Source: Streptomyces cellostaticus
GTDB lineage: Bacteria > Actinomycetota > Actinomycetes > Streptomycetales > Streptomycetaceae
Direction of reading: 5' to 3'
Assembly (NCBI RefSeq): GCF_023630175.1
Contig: NZ_JALLIN010000051.1
Location: 1-54,667, forward strand
Length of the DNA stretch: 54,667 nucleotides
Of this stretch, positions 47,749 through 54,667 are shown piece by piece. A program made the position numbers and the translations under genes. Each line of letters opens with the position of its first letter. Within the stretch, counting starts at the first letter, position 1. Under the pieces are notes generated by a model, which saw only the letters and a list, made by a program, of their open reading frames with translations, was not told the origin of the DNA and made no database searches.

Positions 47749-49041
47749 ATGACAAGCACGGGGGTCAGTACGAACGGCCGGCGTCGGCGAGTGGTCGTCA
47801 CCGGTATGGGCGTTCTTTCGAGCATCGGCAACGGCGTCGGGCCATTCACGGACGCACTGCGGGCCGGACGCGTGGGCACCACCGACATCACCCGTTTCGA
47901 CACCCGGGAGTTCCCGCGGCGGCGCGGACACCAGGTGGCGGACTTCGAGCCGGGGGACTGGATTCACAACCTTCCCCTGGACGAGGTGGGACCCGCCGCG
48001 GCTTTCGCCATCGCGGCCACCCGTATGGCCATGTCGGACGCCGGGCTGAGCACGTCGGAGTTGCACAAGCGACGACGCGGGTTCATCGCCGTCGGCACCA
48101 CCGACGGCGGCGTACCGGACCTGGACGGCGTCGTCGAGGCCGTCCTCCCCGGGGGTCTCGAGGACATGCCGGCCGTACTGGCCCGCCGTGTTCCCGCCTC
48201 ACAGCTGTCGGTGCACCTCGCACGCGAGCTCGGCCTCCGCAACGTCGAAGCAGTCTCGATCGCCACCGCCTGCGCCGCGGGGAACTACGCCATCGGTGCG
48301 GGGCTCGACGCCGTACGGTCCGGCGAGGCCGACTACGCCCTCGTGGGCGGGGCGGACGTGCTGTGCCGCAAGACGCTCGCCGGTTTCACCCGGCTCGGCC
48401 TCGTCGCCGAAGAGGAGTGCCGACCCTTCGATGCCGGGCGCGACGGCCTCCTGCTCGGCGAGGGGGCCGGCATGCTCGTGCTGGAGGACGCCGACTCCGC
48501 GCGCGCCCGCGGCGCGCGCGTGTACGCGGAGGTCATGGGCTACGGGCTGAACTGCGACGCGCACCATCCCGTCGCCCCCGAACGAGGAAGCGTGGGCCGG
48601 TGCATGCGCCTGGCCCTGGACGACGCCGGCATCACCCCCGAGGACGTCGACCTCGTCTCCGTGCACGGCACCGGGACCGAGACGAACGACATCACCGAGG
48701 CGCAGGCCATGCACGACGTCTTCGACGCGAAGCCGCCCCGCGTCACCGCCGTGAAGTCCATGATCGGACACACCATGGGCGCGGCCAGCGCTCTGGGCGC
48801 CGTGGCAGCTGCCCTCGCCATCCACCACGGATTCGTGCCCCCCACGGCCAACCACCGGCTCACCGACCCGGAATGCGCCCTGGACTGCACACCCAACCGG
48901 TCCGTCGCAGCCAACGTGCGGATCGCCCAGAACACCGCGCTGGCGTTCGGCGGCAACAACGCCGTCCTCGTCCTCGGCAGCCCCGACGGCCGGCGGACCC
49001 CACCGGCGGTACGGAACCCGCGTGAGGAGCAGCTGTGCTGA
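47749..49041 (+). CDS. Beta-ketoacyl synthase (KS-alpha/FabF-like)
   Basis: This 430-aa condensing enzyme has a full triad: Cys175 in TACAAGNYAIG, His306 in HGTGTETND and His341 in SMIGHTMGAAS. It also has the FabF N-terminal VVVTGMGVLSSIG. It would extend acyl-ACP by decarboxylative Claisen condensation. It is directly after the ACP and overlaps the next, Cys-less ketosynthase by 7 nt, an arrangement like the KS/CLF pairs of type II PKS. No ketoreductase, dehydratase or cyclase is in the window, so it may perform a single or few extensions, or a diverted condensation. Confidence 0.92.
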   Translation: MTSTGVSTNGRRRRVVVTGMGVLSSIGNGVGPFTDALRAGRVGTTDITRFDTREFPRRRGHQVADFEPGDWIHNLPLDEVGPAAAFAIAATRMAMSDAGLSTSELHKRRRGFIAVGTTDGGVPDLDGVVEAVLPGGLEDMPAVLARRVPASQLSVHLARELGLRNVEAVSIATACAAGNYAIGAGLDAVRSGEADYALVGGADVLCRKTLAGFTRLGLVAEEECRPFDAGRDGLLLGEGAGMLVLEDADSARARGARVYAEVMGYGLNCDAHHPVAPERGSVGRCMRLALDDAGITPEDVDLVSVHGTGTETNDITEAQAMHDVFDAKPPRVTAVKSMIGHTMGAASALGAVAAALAIHHGFVPPTANHRLTDPECALDCTPNRSVAANVRIAQNTALAFGGNNAVLVLGSPDGRRTPPAVRNPREEQLC

Positions 49042-50168
49042 GCACCGAGGCAGGCGCGCCGCGGCGCCCCGTGATCACCGCCTGGTCGGCCGTGTCGCCG
49101 TTCGGGTTGGGACGCGAGTCCTTCGAACTGGGAGTGTCGACCGGCCGAACCACCGCACAGCGCCCCGACACCGGCGTATGGGGGGTCGTCGCCGACCCGG
49201 TGGCTCATCTCGTACCGGACTTCGAGGTCCGGCAGGTACTGGGGAGGGCCGGGACGAGGGGACTCGACCGCGCCACCGGCCTGGTGGTCACCGCGGTGCG
49301 CGAGCTGCTGCGGCACGCGCCCGACATCGTCGACGACAGCGGTCTCACCACCGCGGTCGTGCTCGGTACGACGGCCGGCAGCGCGCAGGGGTACGCGGAC
49401 GTGACCCGTGCCTCCCTCGAAGGCCGGCGCCCTCAGGACGTACCGCCCGTCGCCCTCCCGAACATGGCGATGAACAGGGCGGCTTCGGCCAGCGCCATCT
49501 TCCACGGCCTCCGCGGCCCGAACAGCACCCTCGCCGCCGGACGGGTATCGGGCCTCCTGGCCCTCGAACAGGGCCGCCGGATGCTCGCGCAGCACCGCGC
49601 CGACCGTGTCGTCGTCGGCGCCACCGAGGAGTACTCGCAGGCCCGCTCCTGGCTGGAGCACCATCGGCGGCGCGCCTGTGACGAAGCCGCGGCACTGGGC
49701 GAGGGGTCCGCTGTCCTCCTGCTGGAGCGGCCCGACGGCATCGGCGCCGAGCGCACCGTCCTGGCCGAGGTCCTGGCGGTCACCTCATGTGTCGACGCGG
49801 ACGGCGATCCCGTCGCCGTCCTGCGCTCCTGCCTGTCCGCCGTGCTCGACGCCGCCGGCGCATCGTCCGCGGACGTCTGGGCGGCCATGCCGAGCAGTTG
49901 CGGCGGGACGCCGGAGACGGGGGAAGTCCGGCTTCTGGAGGACATGTTCGGCACGGAAGCGGTCTCCCGGCCCGCGATCGGATCGCTGATCGGAGACACG
50001 TCCGCCGCCGCGTCCGTCTTCCAGATCGCGGCGCTGCTGAGCACTGCGCAGCACGCCGCTGTCGGCGACCGCGGCCCCGACGGCGACCGCCTGGCCCTCG
50101 TCAGCGCTGTCGACCCCGACGGAGCGGTGGCCTGCGCACTGCTGCGGCTGCCGTCGTCCGGCCGCTGA
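49035..50168 (+). CDS. Chain-length-factor-like ketosynthase homologue lacking the active-site Cys
   Basis: This 377-aa protein has the thiolase fold of KS enzymes but the Cys is replaced by Leu166 (NSTLAAGRVSG), and both catalytic His motifs are missing (AMPSSCGG and IGDTSAAAS stand at their positions). It is shorter than KS-alpha. It should form a heterodimer with the preceding KS, setting chain length or binding the acceptor. GTG 49035 has GAGGAG upstream and overlaps the KS stop. It diverges more than aromatic CLFs, with an unusual truncated N-terminal half. Confidence 0.85.
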   Translation: MLSTEAGAPRRPVITAWSAVSPFGLGRESFELGVSTGRTTAQRPDTGVWGVVADPVAHLVPDFEVRQVLGRAGTRGLDRATGLVVTAVRELLRHAPDIVDDSGLTTAVVLGTTAGSAQGYADVTRASLEGRRPQDVPPVALPNMAMNRAASASAIFHGLRGPNSTLAAGRVSGLLALEQGRRMLAQHRADRVVVGATEEYSQARSWLEHHRRRACDEAAALGEGSAVLLLERPDGIGAERTVLAEVLAVTSCVDADGDPVAVLRSCLSAVLDAAGASSADVWAAMPSSCGGTPETGEVRLLEDMFGTEAVSRPAIGSLIGDTSAAASVFQIAALLSTAQHAAVGDRGPDGDRLALVSAVDPDGAVACALLRLPSSGR

Positions 50169-50231
50169 ACAACCTGGTGCGCACTGCCGCACCAGCACTT
50201 GGAAAACCGTTCTGCAAGGAAGGAAGTTCCG

Positions 50232-50450
50232 ATGGCGAACCCGTTCGAGGACCCCGAGGGCGTCTACATCGTTCTGGTCAACGACGAAGGACAACACTCC
50301 CTCTGGCCGGCATTCGCCGTGGTGCCCGCAGGGTGGACCGTCGTCCACGAGAAGGACACCCGACAGGCCTGCCTCGACTACATCAACGAGAACTGGGTGG
50401 ACATGCGCCCGAAGAGCCTGGTGGACGCCATGGGCGACGCGAGCTCCTGA
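50232..50450 (+). CDS. MbtH-family NRPS accessory protein
   Basis: This 72-aa protein binds and activates adenylation domains. The signature residues are present: NPFEDPEG, NDEGQHSLWP (residues 20-29), PAGWTVV and INENWVDMRPKSL. ATG 50232 follows AAGGAAGGAAG. It lies between the CLF-like and O-methyltransferase genes and serves the NRPS encoded downstream. Confidence 0.96.
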   Translation: MANPFEDPEGVYIVLVNDEGQHSLWPAFAVVPAGWTVVHEKDTRQACLDYINENWVDMRPKSLVDAMGDASS

Positions 50451-50494
50451 AGACGCGCCACCGAACTGACGCAATGAACGGAAGGCCCAGCCGG

Positions 50495-51544
50495 GTGAGT
50501 ACCGACCGAGAGCACGTCATCGCGACCGCGACCGACCCGGTGGTCCGCGAATTCCTGCGGATGGCCGACGACAGCATCGTCGCCGTACTGCCGTACGCGC
50601 TGTCCGTCGCCGCGCACCTGGGCGTCGCGGACGAACTCCGCGACTCCGCACGGACGGTGGAAGACCTGGCCCGGGTGCTCGGCCTGTCGTCCGGAGCCCT
50701 GGAACGGCTCCTGCGGACCCTTGCCAGCTGCGGATTCTTCACCGACCACGGTGAGGGTCTGTTCGCCCTCACCCGGCTGGGCCGACTGCTCCAGACCGAC
50801 TCGCCCGTCTCGATGCGGGCGACTCTCGCCAACGTCGACTCCTACCGTGCCTGGCTCGGAGCGGTCGACACCATCGCCACCGGCCGACCGGCCTTCGACA
50901 ACGAGTTCGGCGCCGGATTCTTCACCCACAAGGACGGCGACTGCCAGGTCGGGGCCACCTTCGACGAACGCATGCGGGAGCGGGCGGGCCGTCTCTACGC
51001 GGGCCTCGCCACCCTCCCGGTATGGAAGGACACCCGCTGCCTCCTCGACATCGGGGGCGGCAAGGGCGCCGTACTCGCCTCCGTCCTGACGGCCAACCCG
51101 CACGTCAGCGGGATCCTCTTCGACCGGCGCAGCGTCGTCGAGCGGGCCGAGGCCTCCGGCGAACTCGCTCCGCTGCGAGACCGCTGCCGGACGGAACCGG
51201 GCGACTTCTTCCAGGAGATCCCCGGCGGGGCCGACGCCCACCTCATGTGCAGCGTCCTCCACGACTGGGAGGACGACGACGCCGTCACCATCCTGCGCCG
51301 CAGCCGCGAGGCACTCCCCGCGGACGGCCGCCTGCTCATCTGCGAAATGCTCCTTCCCTCATCGGGCGAAGCCCACCCCGCCTGGTGGAGCGACCTGGGA
51401 ATGATGGTCGTCCTCGGTGGCCGCGAGCGCACCCTGGACCGGTACCGGTCCTTGCTCCGGCGGGCGGGCCTGCGCCTCTCGGAGGTCACCCGGCTCCCGG
51501 ACTCGTTCTTCAGCGTGCTCGAAGCGAGAAGAGAGCGCTGCTGA
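50495..51544 (+). CDS. O-methyltransferase (AcdB/hydroxyneurosporene-type, SAM-dependent)
   Basis: This 349-aa enzyme has an N-terminal winged-helix dimerisation domain (VAAHLGVADELRDSARTVED) and the SAM domain with LLDIGGGKGAVLASVL (about residues 180-195), MCSVLHDWEDDDAVTILRR and LLICEMLLP, as in plant-type O-methyltransferases. GTG 50495 is chosen with GGAAGG upstream; ATG 50474 would add seven residues. It probably methylates a hydroxyl or enol of the product, such as a beta-ketoacyl enol from the KS. A 126-nt gap separates it from the NRPS. Confidence 0.88.
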   Translation: MSTDREHVIATATDPVVREFLRMADDSIVAVLPYALSVAAHLGVADELRDSARTVEDLARVLGLSSGALERLLRTLASCGFFTDHGEGLFALTRLGRLLQTDSPVSMRATLANVDSYRAWLGAVDTIATGRPAFDNEFGAGFFTHKDGDCQVGATFDERMRERAGRLYAGLATLPVWKDTRCLLDIGGGKGAVLASVLTANPHVSGILFDRRSVVERAEASGELAPLRDRCRTEPGDFFQEIPGGADAHLMCSVLHDWEDDDAVTILRRSREALPADGRLLICEMLLPSSGEAHPAWWSDLGMMVVLGGRERTLDRYRSLLRRAGLRLSEVTRLPDSFFSVLEARRERC

Positions 51545-51670
51545 TCGGCGGTCCGCCGAGGGCGAGACACGGGTCCGAGGGCGCCCGCCCCGGCACACCC
51601 ACGCACCGGCCACCAGTGCGCCGCCGTGCTGCCCGTTCCTGTTGTTGGCTTCAAACGTGAGGTGATGAGG

Positions 51671-54667
51671 GTGTCCGAGGAGCAGAGCGAGCAGAGGGAA
51701 CTGTCCACTGCTCAGACGGGAATCTGGTTCGGTCACCAGCTGGACCCCTCGGGCCACGCCTACAACATCGCCGAGTACGTCGACTTCCGCGGTGACATCG
51801 AGGTCGCCCTGTTCCAGGAGGCCTGCCGGCAGGCGTTCCGCGAGTGCGAAGCGCTGCACCAGCGGTTCAGCGAAGGACCGGAAGGCGTACGGCAGACCGT
51901 CGACTCCTCTCTCGTCCCGGACGTCGGGTACATCGACGTCTCCGGACGGCCCGACCCGGAGGCGGTGGCGCGGGAATGGATGGACGCCGACCTGCGCCGT
52001 CGTGTGGACGTCCTCACCGGTCCGCTCTGGTCGTTCGCCCTCTTCCGGATCGCTGACCGGCGCTACTTCTGGTACGCGAGGTTCCACCACCTCCTCATGG
52101 ACGGCTACGGCGGTTTCCTGTTCCAGCAGCGCCTGGGTGACATCTACATGTCGCTCCGGTCGCCGGGCACCAACGCGCTCGAAGCAGTCGTCCCTCAGGG
52201 GCTCGACCCGCTCCGCGAGGAGGACCGCAAGTACCTCGCCTCGCCGAAGTTCACCGCCGACCGCGCGTACTGGCTCGACAAGTTCGCCGACCGCCCGCAC
52301 CCGACGACCCTCGCGTCACGCGAGCCCGGCGTCAACGGCCGCTTCAGCCGGGTGACGACGAAGCTGGACGGGACCACCAGCGACACGCTCGGGGAGCTCG
52401 CCCACGAGCACAGGACGACACGGGCGGTCGTCTTCATCGCGGCCGTCTTCGTCTACCTCAGCCGCATGACCGGCGAGCAGGACATCCTGGTGGGTCTTCC
52501 CGTCACGGGCCGCAAGTCGGTGGCCGCCAGGACGACCGTCACCACCCTCTCCGACGTCCTCCCCCTGCGCCTGACGGTCTCCGGCGAGGAATCCTTCAGC
52601 GACCTCCTCGGCCGTGCCACCACAGAAGTGAACCAGGCGCTGCGCCACCAGCGCTTCCGCTCGGAGCACCTGATCCGGGAGATCCGCGGAGGCAACCGGG
52701 CCCAGCGCATCTGGAACGTCGTCGCCAACATCATCTCCTTCAACGACGGCATATCGCTGGGCGACCTCCACGGCGTCCCCCACAACCTGTCGAGCGGACC
52801 CGTACCCGACCTCTCCATCGTCGTCCGCGACCCCGACGACGGCCGGGGCCCCACCATCGACTTCGACGGCAACTCCGACCTCTACGAGCGGCAGGAAGTC
52901 CGCTCCCACCAGACCCGGTACCTGAGCCTGCTGGAGCAGCTCGTCGCGGATCCCGGCGCCCCGCTGCGCCAGGCCGACATGGTCGCGCCGGACGAGCGTG
53001 AGCGGATCCTGCACACCTGGAACGACACGGACGTCGACTACCCGCACGACGTCTGCGTCCACGAGCTCTTCGAAACCCAGGCGGCACGCACTCCCCACGC
53101 GCACGCCGTCACCGACGGCACGACCGTCCTCACCTACGCGGACCTGGACGCCCGCGCCGACCGCCTGGCCCAGCGGCTCCGGCGCGCCGGCGTCACCACC
53201 GAGTCCCGGGTCGCCGTCCTCCAGGAACGCTCCATCGGCGTCGTCGTCTCGTCGCTCGCCGTCCTCAAGGCCGGCGGCGTGTACGTACCCATCGACCCGG
53301 ACCAGCCGGCCGGCCGGTCCGAGTTCATCCTCCAGGACACCGCCGCGATGGCGCTGCTGACCGACCGGGACCAGCACGATATCGGCTTCACCGCGGACGT
53401 CCCGGTCATCCGTGTCACGTCCCGGGGCGAGGACGACACGGAGAAGGAGACCGAGACGACTGCGGAGACGGCGGGCACGACTGTGGAGCCGAGCGCGGGG
53501 GCCGGCCCTGACACCCCGGCCGCACCGCAGGTCACGGTCCACTCCGAGCAGCTCGTGTACGTCATGTACACCTCCGGTTCCACCGGCAAGCCGAAGGGTG
53601 TGGCCAACACGCACCGCAACGTCGTGCACCTGGCGGCCGACTCCTACTGGACCTCGGGCCGGCACGAACGCGTGCTCATGCACTCCCCGTACGCCTTCGA
53701 CGCGTCCACCTTCGAAATCTGGACCCCGCTCCTGACCGGCGGCACGGTCGTCGTCGCCCCGGCGGGCCTGATGGACGCCGCCGACCTCGCCAAGGTGATC
53801 ACGGAGCAGAACGTGACCGGCCTGTTCGTCAGCGCCGGCCTCTTCCGTGTCCTCGCGGAGGAGCACCCCGCTTGCTTCAAGGGTGTCCGAGAGATCTGGG
53901 CGGGTGGCGACGTCGTCTCGCCCACCGCCGTCCGCCGTGTCCTCGAAGCCTGCCCCGGCACAGTCGTCGCCAACGAGTACGGCCCCACCGAAACCACCGT
54001 CTTCTCCGCGGTCAACCCGCTGCGCGAACCCGGCCGGGTACCGGACGGCTCCGTCCCCATCGGCCGGCCCCTGTGGAACACCCGGTTGTACGTTCTTGAC
54101 GAGGCACTGCGCCCCGTCGCCCCGGGGGTCAGCGGTGAGCTCTACATCGCCGGCGACGGCCTGGCCCGGGGCTACCTCAACCGCGCCGAACTGACCGCCG
54201 GCCGCTTCGTCGCCAACCCGTTCGGCGCACCGAGCAGCAGGATGTACCGCACCGGGGACGTGGTGCGGTGGCTCGCCGACGGCACCATGGACTTCATAGG
54301 GCGCGTCGACGACCAGGTGAAGGTACGCGGCTTCCGTATCGAGCCCGGCGAGATCGAAGCGGTCCTGGCCGGGCACGCCCAGGTCGGCCAGGCCGCGTTG
54401 ATCCTCCGGGAGGACACTCCTGGCGACAAACGGCTCACCGCCTACGTGGTGCCCCCCGCAGGCCTCGACCTCGCCGGCGTGGACACGGCGGCACTGCGTG
54501 GATTCGTCGCGGAGCGGCTGCCTGACTACATGGTGCCGTCGGCTTTCGTGGTGCTGGACGCCCTCCCGCTGACCCTGAACGGGAAGCTGGACCGGCGGGC
54601 CCTGCCGGTCCCGGAGTACGCGACGGTGGGCGCCGGCCGTGGACCGCGGACACCGCGGGAAGAGATG
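51671..54667 (+). CDS. Non-ribosomal peptide synthetase, C-A module (3' truncated by window)
   Basis: The visible 999 residues contain an EntF-like condensation domain (STAQTGIWFGHQLDPSGHAY at the start, active site HHLLMDG at residues 139-145) and an adenylation domain (residues about 460-985). The A domain has YTSGSTGKPKGV from Tyr633, NEYGPTETTVF, YRTGDVVRW, DDQVKVRGFRIEPGEIE and NGKLDRRAL. The window ends just where a carrier domain should begin. By hand alignment to GrsA the ten-residue code reads D-A-F-F-W-G-E-V-F-(K), which I cannot match to a substrate. A 35-residue Thr/Glu/Ala-rich insert lies before the A3 motif. GTG 51671 has GAGGTG 6 nt upstream; ATG 51665 is an alternative. Confidence 0.93.
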   Translation, partial: MSEEQSEQRELSTAQTGIWFGHQLDPSGHAYNIAEYVDFRGDIEVALFQEACRQAFRECEALHQRFSEGPEGVRQTVDSSLVPDVGYIDVSGRPDPEAVAREWMDADLRRRVDVLTGPLWSFALFRIADRRYFWYARFHHLLMDGYGGFLFQQRLGDIYMSLRSPGTNALEAVVPQGLDPLREEDRKYLASPKFTADRAYWLDKFADRPHPTTLASREPGVNGRFSRVTTKLDGTTSDTLGELAHEHRTTRAVVFIAAVFVYLSRMTGEQDILVGLPVTGRKSVAARTTVTTLSDVLPLRLTVSGEESFSDLLGRATTEVNQALRHQRFRSEHLIREIRGGNRAQRIWNVVANIISFNDGISLGDLHGVPHNLSSGPVPDLSIVVRDPDDGRGPTIDFDGNSDLYERQEVRSHQTRYLSLLEQLVADPGAPLRQADMVAPDERERILHTWNDTDVDYPHDVCVHELFETQAARTPHAHAVTDGTTVLTYADLDARADRLAQRLRRAGVTTESRVAVLQERSIGVVVSSLAVLKAGGVYVPIDPDQPAGRSEFILQDTAAMALLTDRDQHDIGFTADVPVIRVTSRGEDDTEKETETTAETAGTTVEPSAGAGPDTPAAPQVTVHSEQLVYVMYTSGSTGKPKGVANTHRNVVHLAADSYWTSGRHERVLMHSPYAFDASTFEIWTPLLTGGTVVVAPAGLMDAADLAKVITEQNVTGLFVSAGLFRVLAEEHPACFKGVREIWAGGDVVSPTAVRRVLEACPGTVVANEYGPTETTVFSAVNPLREPGRVPDGSVPIGRPLWNTRLYVLDEALRPVAPGVSGELYIAGDGLARGYLNRAELTAGRFVANPFGAPSSRMYRTGDVVRWLADGTMDFIGRVDDQVKVRGFRIEPGEIEAVLAGHAQVGQAALILREDTPGDKRLTAYVVPPAGLDLAGVDTAALRGFVAERLPDYMVPSAFVVLDALPLTLNGKLDRRALPVPEYATVGAGRGPRTPREEM

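Noticed and set aside
1..54667. tRNA, rRNA, riboswitch or attachment site
   Set aside because: No cloverleaf, conserved riboswitch core or tRNA-end att duplication was recognised. A covariance-model search would be needed to be sure.

Overview
The window is a piece of a high-GC actinobacterial chromosome, almost certainly Streptomyces. The signs are extreme G/C at third codon positions, many GTG starts, start codons that overlap the previous stop (ATGA/GTGA), TTA codons confined to a few secondary-metabolism genes, and a gene order in the first half that, from memory, resembles the S. coelicolor SCO6658-SCO6589 arm region. No rRNA, tRNA, CRISPR array or intact transposase was seen.

Region 1 (1-10.4 kb): the 3' end of a truncated gene, a short 6-phosphogluconate dehydrogenase (gnd), a TetR regulator, a SAM methyltransferase, a small membrane protein, then two TetR modules with clear palindromic operators. 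One is TetR / NAD(P)-dependent beta-hydroxyacid dehydrogenase-like oxidoreductase. The other is TetR-DHA2 efflux pump, divergent from an F420/FMN split-barrel protein. A serine-hydrolase remnant and an ECF sigma factor with its membrane-anchored partner follow. A striking 154-bp imperfect inverted repeat lies at 4089-4242.

Region 2 (10.5-17.8 kb): an orphan pathway locus. It holds a GTP cyclohydrolase II with Met120 in place of the catalytic Tyr (the formyl-retaining type), a creatininase-fold amidohydrolase, a degenerate 6-pyruvoyltetrahydropterin synthase homologue, a zinc-less MDR dehydrogenase, a GT4 glycosyltransferase, a methyltransferase, a UPF0104-type membrane protein and a CDP-alcohol phosphatidyltransferase. 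Together they suggest a GTP-derived, glycosylated and perhaps lipid-linked metabolite of unknown structure.

Region 3 (17.9-37.6 kb): a MacB-like ABC exporter divergent from a two-component system, a YcnI copper-domain protein, an L,D-transpeptidase, a sugar ABC importer with a GH1 beta-glucosidase and a broken ROK regulator, an EF-G paralogue, and a DUF4097 / ABC-2 exporter operon. That operon faces a regulator with a transposase-like DNA-binding domain across a six-copy CGTTGC operator array. An EcsC/TerB-like gene interrupted by a -1 frameshift ends the region.

Region 4 (37.7 kb to the end): the left part of a biosynthetic gene cluster. A minus-strand operon (PduX-like GHMP kinase, cysteine-synthase-fold PLP enzyme, ATP-grasp ligase, argininosuccinate-lyase homologue) could make a 2,3-diamino acid from a phosphorylated hydroxy amino acid. 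A UGT-type glycosyltransferase and a long plus-strand operon follow: type II thioesterase, SbnB-like dehydrogenase, phosphosulfolactate-synthase (ComA) homologue, ACP, ketosynthase, a Cys-less ketosynthase partner (CLF-like), MbtH, O-methyltransferase, and a C-A NRPS cut by the window edge. TTA codons in the kinase, the PLP gene and a 44-codon leader ORF upstream of the thioesterase point to bldA control. The combination of ComA homologue, non-canonical KS/CLF/ACP and diamino-acid genes is the strongest candidate for an undescribed pathway here.
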